Assembly: GCF_900113665.1 (NCBI RefSeq)
Contig: NZ_FOQD01000002.1
Span: 186,001 to 250,000 of the forward strand
Reading direction: 5' to 3'
Length of the DNA stretch: 64,000 nucleotides
DNA from: Planctomicrobium piriforme
GTDB taxonomy: Bacteria; Planctomycetota; Planctomycetia; Planctomycetales; Planctomycetaceae
The notes under the pieces were generated by a model, which saw only the letters and a list, made by a program, of their open reading frames with translations, searched no databases and was not told where the DNA came from. Shown here piece after piece: positions 1-8,831 of the stretch; position 1 is the stretch's first letter, and each line of letters opens with the position of its first letter. A program made the translations under genes and the position numbers.

Positions 1-82
1 CAACACGCCAACCACAACAGACGATGCGACGACCTGCATCGCCCCGCCCCAGCCCCCCGCCAAAGCCGTCGAGCCGCTACGG

Positions 83-691
83 GTGCGGCAATTTCAGGCG
101 TACCGTTGGCGCATCCCCCTCACGGCAACCTGCCTGATCACGGGCTTCGGCCTCGCGCTTCTCTCTCCTCCGCGGATTCTCGTCGATAGCCAGCTCGACC
201 AGTGGATTGACGTCAGCGGTTACTTGCTCGTGGCAGCAGGCATTGCCCTGCGACTGTGGGCAATCTCCTCGATCGATACCCGTAAGTCGGTCGTCCTCGT
301 GACTTCAGGACCATACGGGCTTTGCCGCAATCCGCTGTACGTCGGCACTTTTTTGATCGCGATCGGCTTTCTCTGCCTGGTGCAGAGCCTGACGATGACG
401 CTCCTCACACTGCCGATCATTCTGCTCTACATGTGGGGCGTTGTACCTGCTGAAGAACGTGTTATGCGCAGCCGCCACGGCGCCGCCTTCGACGAGTACT
501 GCGCCGCCGTCCCCCGCTGGATTCCGCACCTGCATGCGATTTCGCAATTGCAGGTGCGTCCCGTCTGGACCAGCGGCCTCCGACGCGAAGTGGAATGCGG
601 ACTGTGGTGGATCGCCATCGCCATCGTCGTCCACGTCACCTGCGACATGCGCATGGAACCCTGGTGGAACCACCCGTTCAACTGCCCTTGA
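83..691 (+). CDS. Isoprenylcysteine carboxyl methyltransferase-like membrane methyltransferase
   Basis: This is a multi-pass membrane protein of about 202 residues from the GTG at 83. Hydrophobic segments lie near residues 12-30, 45-65 and 85-120. The family signature is GLCRNPLYVGTFL at about residues 79-91, followed by an EERVMRSRHGAAFDEYCAAV block, which together resemble the SAM-binding C-terminal half of ICMT/phospholipid methyltransferases. The substrate cannot be told. The frame stays open upstream to the window edge at position 2, so the true start may lie outside the window. A strong terminator hairpin follows the stop. The fold is well supported; the exact role is not. Confidence 0.72.
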   Translation: MRQFQAYRWRIPLTATCLITGFGLALLSPPRILVDSQLDQWIDVSGYLLVAAGIALRLWAISSIDTRKSVVLVTSGPYGLCRNPLYVGTFLIAIGFLCLVQSLTMTLLTLPIILLYMWGVVPAEERVMRSRHGAAFDEYCAAVPRWIPHLHAISQLQVRPVWTSGLRREVECGLWWIAIAIVVHVTCDMRMEPWWNHPFNCP

Positions 692-719
692 GAGCCGTTT
701 GCTCGACTTGAATCAAACA

Positions 720-760
720 AGCCAGCGTCGCCTTGATCGGCGCCGCTGGCTTTCTTTTTT
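720..760 (+). terminator. Rho-independent terminator after the membrane methyltransferase
   Basis: An eight-base stem AGCCAGCG (720-727) pairs with CGCTGGCT (744-751). An inner CGCC/GGCG stem extends it, and the T-rich run TTCTTTTTT follows. It lies 29 bases after the stop of the plus-strand gene and ahead of the convergent methyltransferase. Confidence 0.8.
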
Positions 761-765
761 ATGCT

Positions 766-809
766 CCCCTCGCCCCTGTACTCAGGGGAGAGGGGCCGGG
801 GGTGAGGGG
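766..809 (+). repeat. GC-rich palindromic intergenic repeat, copy 1
   Basis: This copy has the form CCCTCGCCCC, then GTACTC, then GGGGAGAGGGG, CCGGGGG and TGAGGGG. Related copies sit at 3834, 8738, 11535 and 48592, all in the same orientation on the plus strand. The first half folds as CCCC..GTACTC..GGGG. Confidence 0.85.
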
Positions 810-877
810 AATAGCTGCGGAGTGATCTTGTGGGGGCACTTCATTCAACAACGCTTGCCGATCTTGAAGCCCGTCTC

Positions 878-1624
878 TCAGTCGAGTGAGGACGGCGTAA
901 ACGTGAAACAGGCATAGAACCCTGCCTCATCGTGATAGTGTTCCGCCATCGACGCGAACCCGCCGTCGTGTGCTAACTGACGCAGCGTCGAGCGCGCCTC
1001 CGGCCAGTCGCTGCTGTTCATGTGCTCGCGAACCGCCTGCTTCTCCTCCGCATCCAGCACAGAAAATGTCCGCTCGGCAAACTCGTGGAAGCGATCCATG
1101 TATTCGTCGCGAGATTCACCGTCGAGCCGGACGAGATCGATCAGGATGAACATCCCGCCGTCGGCCAAATGCGTTTTCACATCACGAAACAGCTCTTCTT
1201 TCTCCTGTCGTGACAGATGATGGACCGAATAGCTCGCCAGCACCACGTCATAGCGCGGCAGCACCGGGTCGCGGACTGCATCAATGAGATTGCCAATGAC
1301 AAACCCACGGTCGGCCACCACTCCATCCAGATTCTGATCGGCCAGAGCAGCTGCAGCCGGGACCAGTTCGACGCCGGTGTACCGACTGACAGGCAGATCC
1401 TTCAGACTTCCTGCCGCCATCGAGGCGTCGCCGCAACCCAGATCGAGCAGTGAAAATGGACCGGGACGCTGTTGCAACAGTTGCGTCAGCGTCCTTCCCA
1501 TTTCGACATGCCGCATGTCGTTGTTGTTGACGATTTTCTGATAGAGCGACCAGCCCCGGCGAAACACATCGCTCGCCTGGGAATACCGTGCGTCCCGCTC
1601 CGCAGCCGGGTCGTCAGAATTCAT
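878..1624 (-). CDS. Class I SAM-dependent methyltransferase
   Basis: This is a soluble Rossmann-fold methyltransferase of about 248 residues. Motif I is LLDLGCGDASMA near residue 60, and a post-motif VVLASYSVHHLS followed by GGMFILIDL fits the later strands of the fold. It resembles small-molecule methyltransferases of the UbiE/Methyltransf_25 type, but the substrate is unknown. I chose the ATG at 1624 (MNSDDPAAERD) because the longer alternative uses a GTG at 1648. It is a monocistronic minus-strand gene ending in front of the repeat at 766. Confidence 0.8.
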   Translation of the reverse strand: MNSDDPAAERDARYSQASDVFRRGWSLYQKIVNNNDMRHVEMGRTLTQLLQQRPGPFSLLDLGCGDASMAAGSLKDLPVSRYTGVELVPAAAALADQNLDGVVADRGFVIGNLIDAVRDPVLPRYDVVLASYSVHHLSRQEKEELFRDVKTHLADGGMFILIDLVRLDGESRDEYMDRFHEFAERTFSVLDAEEKQAVREHMNSSDWPEARSTLRQLAHDGGFASMAEHYHDEAGFYACFTFTPSSLD

Positions 1625-1665
1625 CACGCCGCTCGACAATGTTCGCACTCCAAATTGAGTTCAGG

Positions 1666-2895
1666 TCAAGGGGCAGCGTTCTGACGCTGGGCCATGCCCT
1701 TCGTCAGTTCATCGCTGCTCAGTTGGCCATCCTTGTCGGCATCCCAACGGTCAAATGCACCCGGCGGTCCGCGAAATTCCTGTCGCGAAAGCTGCCCATC
1801 TCCGTTGGCGTCTTCGCGCTTCAGAATCATTTCCACCGGCATTCCCCCGCCGCGCGGGCGGTTCGCGTTTTCGGCGGGCTCGTCATGCATTTCCGCGTTG
1901 GCCGCATTCTGTGGGACGAGACTCTCGCTGCGAACATTCACAGCGCTGGACGCAAGCCCCTGACCAGATTGCAACGTCTGCACGAAGAACTCTCGCACCA
2001 GCGTGCGAGTCTCCGGATTCGCAAACCCCGGACCGTGTCCAGCACCGCGAAGAATATGCAGTTGCGACGGCACCCCTTGTGCCGACAGCGCCTTGAAAAG
2101 CAATTCGCTTTGCTCCAGCGACACTCTTTTGTCCTGATCACCATGCACGATCAAAAACGGCGGCGTCTGTTTGCTGACATAGGTAATCGGGCTGGCCGCT
2201 TGTGCCGCGTCCAGGCGTTCCAGAACCGGCCCTCCGAGCAGTTTGCTCACTGTCGAATCAGGACCAGTCCGCGATTCAGATTCCGCAGCCTTCGCAGCGG
2301 CCACCAGATCGCTCGGCCCGTAGAAATCGCAGACCGCCTGCACCGCGCTCGACTGATTCAAATTCTCGCCGACATCAAAACCATGTCCTGTGCCGCATGT
2401 GCCGAGCAGCGCGGCCAGATGCCCTCCTGCCGATGACCCCCAGACGCCGATGCGCTCGGGGTTAATATGAAACTGTTCCGCATTCGCACGCAGCCAGCGC
2501 ACTGCCGCCTTGCAGTCCTGAATTTGCGCGGGGAACGTCGCCTGATCGGTGAGTCGATAGCCGATGCTGGCGACGACGAACCCTTGTTGAATCAACCCGG
2601 CCGCAAGCGCGGGGCAACGGTCTTTAGTCCCGTTTTGCCAGCCTCCTCCATGAATCCAGATCACGAGCGGCAGCCGCCCGGTTGCTCCATTTGGAACGTA
2701 GACGTCCAGCTGTTGACGGGCATCACCATCCGTCACATACGGGAGATCGCGATGCGCCGTCGCTTTCTCGGCGATTTCCTCCTGCAGCCGGCTCGGCTCA
2801 ACGAACTGCTGCACCTGACCGAAGCTCACCGTGGACAGAAGTCCCCAAATTACCCCACACGCCAGCACCCAGTTGCATCGAAACATGTGTGACAT
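1666..2895 (-). CDS. Secreted alpha/beta-hydrolase (esterase/lipase type) with C-terminal EF-hands
   Basis: This is an exported esterase-like hydrolase of about 409 residues. An N-terminal signal peptide (MFRCNWVLACGVIWGLLSTV) is followed by the HGGGW oxyanion-hole motif. The nucleophile elbow GSSAGG lies near residue 153, the acid is in HGDQDKRV, and the histidine is in GAGHGPG. This matches the carboxylesterase/BD-FAE branch. The C-terminus carries two EF-hand-type calcium loops, DANGDGQLSRQEF and DADKDGQLSSDEL, a fusion common in planctomycete exported enzymes. The start at 2895 is set by an AAGGAGG ten bases upstream; an open frame reaches 3024 but would place 43 residues before the signal peptide. 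Confidence 0.85.
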   Translation of the reverse strand: MSHMFRCNWVLACGVIWGLLSTVSFGQVQQFVEPSRLQEEIAEKATAHRDLPYVTDGDARQQLDVYVPNGATGRLPLVIWIHGGGWQNGTKDRCPALAAGLIQQGFVVASIGYRLTDQATFPAQIQDCKAAVRWLRANAEQFHINPERIGVWGSSAGGHLAALLGTCGTGHGFDVGENLNQSSAVQAVCDFYGPSDLVAAAKAAESESRTGPDSTVSKLLGGPVLERLDAAQAASPITYVSKQTPPFLIVHGDQDKRVSLEQSELLFKALSAQGVPSQLHILRGAGHGPGFANPETRTLVREFFVQTLQSGQGLASSAVNVRSESLVPQNAANAEMHDEPAENANRPRGGGMPVEMILKREDANGDGQLSRQEFRGPPGAFDRWDADKDGQLSSDELTKGMAQRQNAAP

Positions 2896-3024
2896 GACGA
2901 AGCGACCTCCTTGTAAAGATGCGATCAGCGCTGACATCAAACTCCACGATCCCAGCGTCCCATTTCCAAGACTCACCTCAAACAACTTACCCGCAATGCA
3001 AAACAGAAGTCCTGTTTTGGTCAT

Positions 3025-3062
3025 TAAGTTTTTGAATTTGTTTGAGTTTTGGTGATTGGGAT
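3025..3062. repeat. Half copy of AT-rich intergenic repeat
   Basis: The stretch TTGAATTTGTTTGAGTTTTG and its continuation GGTGATTGGGATTT match the right arm of the palindromes at 56112 and 58090. No left arm was found here. Confidence 0.5.
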
Positions 3063-3199
3063 TTCACTCGGCCGCGACAAGCGAGGCGTTCAGCCTGGAA
3101 CATTTTCCCTTTAACTCTGCCCTGTCTTGCCCCGCGGAATTCAGCGTTCATTTGGTGAAACCGCTTGCGACGCGGGCAGACGGTAGAGCAAACTGCTCT

Positions 3200-3766
3200 C
3201 TACCCCTCCATGATGTCTTTCTCTTTGTCTCTCGCGTAGTCGTTGACCTTGCCTTCGTACTTCTTGGTCAGCTCCTGCACCTGATCTTTCAACCCCTTCA
3301 GATCGTCCTCCGACATCAGCTTTTCTTTTTCCGAGGTCTCGGCCGTTTTGTTGGCGTCGCGACGGACGTTGCGAATCGCCACGCGCGCTTCTTCCGCAAA
3401 CTTTCCGATCCGGGTCGTCATTTCCCGACGGCGCTCAGTGGAGAGAGGCGGCACGTTGATGCGGATCAGCCGGCCGTCTGAGTTCGGCGCCAGTCCGGCG
3501 TCGCTGGCCTGAATCGCCTTGATGATGTCGTTCAGAATCCCCTGATCGAACGGACGAATCACAATCTGTTGCGGTTCCGGGCAACTGATGTTCGCCACCT
3601 GCTTGAGCGGCGTGGGAGACCCGTAGTAGTTCACGCGGACGGAGTCGACCAGACCTGGCGAGGCCCGGCCGGTTCGCAAACCCTGCAGCGAATTGCGGAA
3701 GACTTCCGTTGCCTTCTCCATTCGCTCTTCGGTGTCCAGCAGAATCTCGTCACTGTCCATTGCCAT
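3200..3766 (-). CDS. frr: Ribosome recycling factor
   Basis: RRF releases the post-termination ribosome from mRNA together with EF-G. The 188-residue product from the ATG at 3766 has the family length. It shows the core LRTGRASPGLVDSVRVNYYG, the segment IRINVPPLSTERRREM and a C-terminal coiled-coil helix ending KYEGKVNDYARDKEKDI. An AGGAG lies about eight bases upstream of this start. The frame stays open to 3904, but the extra 46 residues are only the translated palindromic repeat at 3834-3876, so the long start is rejected. purM lies upstream on the same strand. Confidence 0.95.
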   Translation of the reverse strand: MAMDSDEILLDTEERMEKATEVFRNSLQGLRTGRASPGLVDSVRVNYYGSPTPLKQVANISCPEPQQIVIRPFDQGILNDIIKAIQASDAGLAPNSDGRLIRINVPPLSTERRREMTTRIGKFAEEARVAIRNVRRDANKTAETSEKEKLMSEDDLKGLKDQVQELTKKYEGKVNDYARDKEKDIMEG

Positions 3767-3833
3767 GTCCGCGCTCCTGGAAATCGGTTCTGCAGTCTGT
3801 GTCTCACCGGAATGTTCGCGATTCTTCAAACTT

Positions 3834-3876
3834 CCCTCGCCCCAGTACTCTGGGGAGAGGGGCCGGGGGTGAGGGG
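3834..3876 (+). repeat. GC-rich palindromic intergenic repeat, copy 2
   Basis: This is the same element as at 766, here with CCCCAGTACTCTGGGG as the palindrome. It lies between frr and purM and is in frame with frr, giving a false SPEYWGEGS peptide. Confidence 0.85.
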
Positions 3877-3988
3877 CGAGCTGTCTTTCGACAAGCCATT
3901 CCACACCCTGACCCGATCATCTTTCAAACCATAATTCACTGTTCAGGAATTGAGAAGAGAGTGCCCCTCACGACCGACGACCCACTCC

Positions 3989-5038
3989 TCAATCAACATA
4001 CACCGCCGGTTCGGTTCCCGGTCGCACTTCGCCCACGAGATGCGACTTCATGCCACAATCGGAAACAATCGCCTGGACCGCCGACACATGCTCGGGCCTG
4101 GTACACACCACCATCCCGATCCCCATGTTGAACACCTGATACATTTCTTCGCGGGCAATATCACCCAACCCCTGCAGCCAGCTGAACATCGCAGGCGGGG
4201 TCCAGCGCGACCTGAAAATTGCCGCCTGCAGTCCAGCAGGAATGACCCGTCCTGTATTGTCCGCTAGTCCTCCACCGGTGATATGCGCCAGGCCAGTGAC
4301 GCCGGGAGCAGTCCGTTCATCGTTCAGCAGTTGCTGTACGACCTGTGCGTAAATCCGCGTCGGCGTCAGCAGGACTTCTCCCACCGTCGCGTTCAGTTCT
4401 GGGACGTGATCGGTCACTTTCAATCCCGCGGCACCGAAGACCGCTTTGCGCACCAGGCTATAGCCGTTCGAGTGGAAACCAGACGACTCGATGCCCACCA
4501 GCACGTCGCCGGCTCGAATCGCTTTGCCGTCGAGAATCTTGTCTCGCTCGACGACGCCCACGCAGAACCCCGCCATGTCGAAATCGCCGGGGGCATACAG
4601 ATCCGGCATAATCGCCGTCTCCCCGCCGATCAGTGCCGCCTTCGCATCGACGCAGCCATCGGAAACTCCCTTCACCAGCGCTGTCGTCAAATCCGGGTTG
4701 TCTTGACCCAGCGCGACGTAATCCAGAAAGAACAGCGGCTCCGCCCCCAGGCACAGGCAGTCGTTCACACACATGCCGACGAGATCGATCCCGATCGTGT
4801 CATACCGCCCGGCCAGCATCGCCACTTTGATTTTGGTTCCGACCCCGTCCGTGCCCGAAACCAGCACCGGATCGCGGTATTTCTTGCCGTCGCCATTCAG
4901 GCCAAACAGCCCGGCAAAGCCCCCCACCAGCGGCAGCACGCGCGGCGTCTGCGTCCGCTTCATCAGCGCAGGCAGACGCGCCATCGCTTCTTCGTACGAT
5001 TCCAGATCGACCCCTGCATCTTTGTACGAAATCGCCAT
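3989..5038 (-). CDS. purM: Phosphoribosylformylglycinamidine cyclo-ligase (AIR synthetase)
   Basis: PurM makes 5-aminoimidazole ribonucleotide from FGAM with ATP in de novo purine synthesis. The 349-residue product from the ATG at 5038 (MAISYKDAGVDLESYEEAM) has the family length. It carries the dimer-forming strand motif VSGTDGVGTKIKVA, the NDCLCLGAEPLFFLDY segment, GGETAIMPDLY and the C-terminal ITGGGLADN/FNMGIGM motifs. An upstream ATG at 5110 would add 24 residues not typical of the family. It is upstream of frr on the same strand, separated by a repeat. Confidence 0.95.
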   Translation of the reverse strand: MAISYKDAGVDLESYEEAMARLPALMKRTQTPRVLPLVGGFAGLFGLNGDGKKYRDPVLVSGTDGVGTKIKVAMLAGRYDTIGIDLVGMCVNDCLCLGAEPLFFLDYVALGQDNPDLTTALVKGVSDGCVDAKAALIGGETAIMPDLYAPGDFDMAGFCVGVVERDKILDGKAIRAGDVLVGIESSGFHSNGYSLVRKAVFGAAGLKVTDHVPELNATVGEVLLTPTRIYAQVVQQLLNDERTAPGVTGLAHITGGGLADNTGRVIPAGLQAAIFRSRWTPPAMFSWLQGLGDIAREEMYQVFNMGIGMVVCTRPEHVSAVQAIVSDCGMKSHLVGEVRPGTEPAVYVD

Positions 5039-5279
5039 ATCCGCCGTATTCCCTGATCGAGTAAGCCGTTCCGACGCGAACGAAAAGCACGTGATCGATG
5101 CGGATCCCATCTTGGGAGACCCGCATCTCCTGGCCGTGATTTCGCCACTGGGGCAAAGTTTGAAGGTTTAACCCGTAAAGAACAACCGAGCCGCATTCTC
5201 TGTCACTGGAGCCGATTTCCGCAGAAAGTCGCTGCTTGTCAATCTGAGCGCCCCCGATATCCTCAAGTGACAGACGTCC

Positions 5280-8200
5280 GTGCCATTGCGGCGACTGCTT
5301 TCGCATCGCGGCCAAGGTTCTTGCGTGCATCACGCTGCTGACATTAATACCGCTCTGGAATCCACTCTCGATGCCGCGATCGAAATGCTCGGCGCGGACA
5401 TGGGGAACATCCAGATTCTCGTCCCCGGCACCAGCCGGTTTCGCGTCGCCGCGCACCGTGGTTTCAGCGATGAAAACCTCGAACACTTCCGCGAAGTGAC
5501 CGAAGCAAACGGCACCGCCTGCGGCCGCGCCGTTCGCGCACGCCAACGGGTCATCATTCCAGACGTCGAACTCGATGCCGCCTATTCCACACTCCGCACC
5601 GCAGCCGCGGCCGCCGGCTATCGCGGAGTCCAGGCGACCCCCTTGATCAGCCGCCGGGGCGATCTCCTCGGCATCCTCTCCACGCACTTCCGTCAGCCGC
5701 ATTGCCCGACGGAATCGCAATTGCGAATGCTCGACCTCTACGCCCAACAGGCGGTCGACGCCATGGAAGCGGGCCGCATCGCCCGCACCGCCCTCCGCGG
5801 CGAACGACAACTCCGCTTCCTCGACGAACTCAACGAAGCCACTCGTTCGCTGGAAGATCCTCGCGAAATCCTCTGCGTCACCACGGGGCGACTCGGCCGC
5901 GCACTCGAAGTTGAAAGCTGCTTCTACGCGGAAATCTCAATTCCCGACGAAACCCTCAGCATTCGCGATGAATGGTCGACTCGGCCCGAACGACACGTCG
6001 GCGAGTACCCGTTACGGGCACTGGGCGCTCAGACGCTCCATCAACTGGAATCGGCGCAGACGGCGATTGTCGACCATGTGCAGCCGCAGGCGAACGCCGG
6101 CAGCGCTGCCGGCGAGCAGTTCCTGACGCCTGGGGCAAAAGCGTTTCTCGCCTGCCCGGTCCTCAAAGGGGGACGCCTGGCAGGCCTCATGGCAGTCCAG
6201 CAGTCGACGTCTCGCAACTGGCAGCCGGACGAAATCGCACTCCTCGAACAGGTGGTCGAACGCTCCTGGGCACACCTCGAACGAGTTCGGGTCGCTCGCG
6301 AACTCCGCGAGAGCGAAGAACGCTACCGTACCTTTCTCACCACCATACCCGCCGCAGTCTGGACCACGGATGCCGACGGGTTCATGACCCGACAGAACGA
6401 CTCCTGGTCGGCCTACACCGGACAGACGCGGGACCAATACCGCGGCTGGGGCTGGATCGAAGCCATTCACCCTGAAGACCGCGCTGCGGTCGATGTGATC
6501 TGGCGCGAGTGCGTGGCGCAGCACCACAGTTACTCGACCGAATACCGCCTTCGTCGCAAGGACGGTCAATTTCGCCGCGTCGCTGCCCGAGGCGCGCCCG
6601 TCGTCTCCAGCGATGGCACGGTGCGCGAGTGGGTCGGCATCTGCGACGATATCCACGCGCAGCGGCAATCCGAATCCCGCAACCTTTTTCTGGTCGCTCT
6701 GGACGACGCCGTTCGCTCACTGGTCGACCCTCAGGAGATCACCCAGACTGCTGCCAGGATGCTCGCGCAGCATCTGGGCGCCAGTCGCTGTGCGTACGCC
6801 GACGTCGAAGCGGATCAGGACACCTTCAATCTGGTCGGCGATTACAACGAGGGGGTTGAAAGCATCGTTGGCCGCTACCGCTTCACCGACTTTGGCGAAA
6901 CCTGCCTGACGCAGATGCGCAACGGGCAGCCATTCGTCTCGAATGACACGTTCCATGATGATTGCTGCCTCGATGCCCGCCCGGCATTCAAACAGGCACA
7001 AATTGCTGCAGTCATCTGTGTCCCGCTGCAAAAGGGGGGGCAACTGACCGCGGCGGTGGCCGTGCATCAGGCCACTCCTCGGGATTGGCAAGCCGATGAG
7101 ATCGAACTCGTCCAACAAGTGAGCGCCCGCTGCTGGGAATCGATCGAACGCGCCCGCATCACCCGCGAGCTGCGGCAGAACGAATATCGCCTCCGCCTGG
7201 CGCAGCGCGCCGGCCGCATCGGCAGCTTCGAATGGCTCATTCCCGAAGGCCGCATGATCTGGTCCGATGAACTGGCCGTCCTTTACGGCATCACTCCGGA
7301 AGAGTTTGGCGGCACGTTCGAGGAATGGGCCACACGCTGCGTCCCGGAGGACGTGCAACGGGTCAATCAGGAGATCGCCGAGTCCCTCGCAGCTCAAGAG
7401 ACGGAAATCACCTACGAGTTCCGCTGCATTCAGCCCGACGGCACGCAGCGCTGGCTCCGCGGCCAGGCGATGTTCCTCTACGACAGTGCCGGCCAACCGC
7501 GCAAAATGATCGGCGTTAATCTCGACGTCAACGAGCAGAAACGGTCTGCCGACGCCCTGCTCGACGCCGATCGCCGCAAGGACGAGTTCCTCGCGACGCT
7601 GGCTCATGAACTCCGCAACCCGCTGGCCCCGATTCGCAACGCCGTCGAGATCCTGCAACTGGGCCAGAATGATCCCGCCGCCGTGCGAGAATATCAGAAC
7701 GCGATTGACCGCCAGGTGCAGCAGATGGTCCGGCTCGTCGACGACCTGCTCGACGTCTCCCGCATCACCCGCGGCAAACTGGAGCTTCGCAAAACGGCCG
7801 TGGAACTCGGCGCGGTCCTCCGCAGTGCCATCGAAACCAGCCAGCCCGTCATCGCGGCCAGCGAGCATCGACTCGTCGCCGCGATTCCGGAACAGCCGGT
7901 CTGGCTGGAAGCCGATCACACCCGGCTCGCACAGGTGTTTTCAAACCTGCTCAACAACGCCGCTAAATACAGCGAACCAGGCCGCGAAATCCGCATCTCC
8001 ACCGTGCAGAACGGCGACTACGTCGAAGTGCAGGTGACCGACCAGGGCATCGGCATTCCAGTCGAGATGCTCGACCAGATCTTCGAACCATTCACTCAGG
8101 TGGACCGTTCCATCCGCCGCTCTCAGGGTGGGCTGGGAATCGGGCTGACGCTCGTCAAACGTCTGGTGGAGCTGCACGGCGGCCAGGTGCATGTCCGCAG

Positions 8201-8705
8201 CGGCGACGGCGACGGGACAACATTCTCAGTCCGACTTCCTGTTCCACCCGGTATTCAAAAGCAAACGGTCGGAGGTATTTCTGTGGCTGGCTCTCCCCTT
8301 CCGCAGCGCCGTATTCTCGTCGTCGACGACACTCCGGCGGCACTCTACATGGTGGCCAAGCTGCTCGAAAAACTGGGGCAAACCGTCTTCACCGCCGGCA
8401 GCGCGGCCGAAGCCCTCGAACGAGTTGTCGAGTCTCAGCCTGACATTGTGATTTCAGATATCGGTATGCCGCTGATGGACGGCTATCAGTTCGCCGAAGC
8501 ACTCAGAAAACAGCCCGGCCTGCAACAGCCGTGGCTCGTCGCTCTCACCGGTTACGGCCAGGAAAGCGACCGCATCAAAGCAACCTCCGCAGGCTTCAAT
8601 CAGCATCTCGTCAAGCCAGTGAGCCTGAAGGCTCTGATCGAAGTGCTGACACAACACCCCCAGGCCGCCGATCCCACGACCAACTCTTCCTCAATGGCCC
8701 AATGA
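5280..8705 (+). CDS. Soluble hybrid sensor histidine kinase (GAF-GAF-PAS-GAF-PAS-HisKA-HATPase-REC)
   Basis: This 1141-residue kinase has no membrane segment, so it senses a cytoplasmic cue. In order I see GAF-like regions at about 15-165, 175-335 and 470-625, PAS domains at about 345-465 and 635-755, and the HisKA H-box LAHELRNP with His776. The HATPase region follows with N-box SNLLNNAAKYSEPG and G-box GLGIGLTLVKRLVE. A C-terminal receiver has phosphoacceptor Asp1060 in VISDIGMPLMDG and the conserved lysine in HLVKPVS. The GTG at 5280 is the first start after an in-frame stop at 5268, so the N-terminus is short and the start codon is uncertain. No response-regulator gene is adjacent. Confidence 0.88.
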   Translation: MPLRRLLSHRGQGSCVHHAADINTALESTLDAAIEMLGADMGNIQILVPGTSRFRVAAHRGFSDENLEHFREVTEANGTACGRAVRARQRVIIPDVELDAAYSTLRTAAAAAGYRGVQATPLISRRGDLLGILSTHFRQPHCPTESQLRMLDLYAQQAVDAMEAGRIARTALRGERQLRFLDELNEATRSLEDPREILCVTTGRLGRALEVESCFYAEISIPDETLSIRDEWSTRPERHVGEYPLRALGAQTLHQLESAQTAIVDHVQPQANAGSAAGEQFLTPGAKAFLACPVLKGGRLAGLMAVQQSTSRNWQPDEIALLEQVVERSWAHLERVRVARELRESEERYRTFLTTIPAAVWTTDADGFMTRQNDSWSAYTGQTRDQYRGWGWIEAIHPEDRAAVDVIWRECVAQHHSYSTEYRLRRKDGQFRRVAARGAPVVSSDGTVREWVGICDDIHAQRQSESRNLFLVALDDAVRSLVDPQEITQTAARMLAQHLGASRCAYADVEADQDTFNLVGDYNEGVESIVGRYRFTDFGETCLTQMRNGQPFVSNDTFHDDCCLDARPAFKQAQIAAVICVPLQKGGQLTAAVAVHQATPRDWQADEIELVQQVSARCWESIERARITRELRQNEYRLRLAQRAGRIGSFEWLIPEGRMIWSDELAVLYGITPEEFGGTFEEWATRCVPEDVQRVNQEIAESLAAQETEITYEFRCIQPDGTQRWLRGQAMFLYDSAGQPRKMIGVNLDVNEQKRSADALLDADRRKDEFLATLAHELRNPLAPIRNAVEILQLGQNDPAAVREYQNAIDRQVQQMVRLVDDLLDVSRITRGKLELRKTAVELGAVLRSAIETSQPVIAASEHRLVAAIPEQPVWLEADHTRLAQVFSNLLNNAAKYSEPGREIRISTVQNGDYVEVQVTDQGIGIPVEMLDQIFEPFTQVDRSIRRSQGGLGIGLTLVKRLVELHGGQVHVRSGDGDGTTFSVRLPVPPGIQKQTVGGISVAGSPLPQRRILVVDDTPAALYMVAKLLEKLGQTVFTAGSAAEALERVVESQPDIVISDIGMPLMDGYQFAEALRKQPGLQQPWLVALTGYGQESDRIKATSAGFNQHLVKPVSLKALIEVLTQHPQAADPTTNSSSMAQ

Positions 8706-8737
8706 CAAATGACCATTGAGAAATGACAAACCCGGCT

Positions 8738-8778
8738 CCCTCGCCCCGGTACTCCGGGGGAAGGGCAGGGGTGAGGGG
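8738..8778 (+). repeat. GC-rich palindromic intergenic repeat, copy 3
   Basis: CCCTCGCCCCGGTACTCCGG is followed by a GGGGTGAGGGG tail. It sits between the ends of the convergent hybrid kinase and MMPL genes. Confidence 0.8.
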
Positions 8779-8831
8779 TCTGAGAGAGACACCACATCGT
8801 CAGCAGAGGATGAGATCTGCTGGCAACCCGC

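Noticed and set aside
4800..5810. A 336-residue minus-strand frame across the purM 5' end and hybrid kinase start
   Set aside because: The translation lacks any motif and overlaps two real genes; it is a composition artefact.
6717..7919. A 400-residue minus-strand frame opposite the hybrid histidine kinase
   Set aside because: No domain is recognisable and the plus strand encodes well-conserved PAS, GAF and HisKA sequence throughout.
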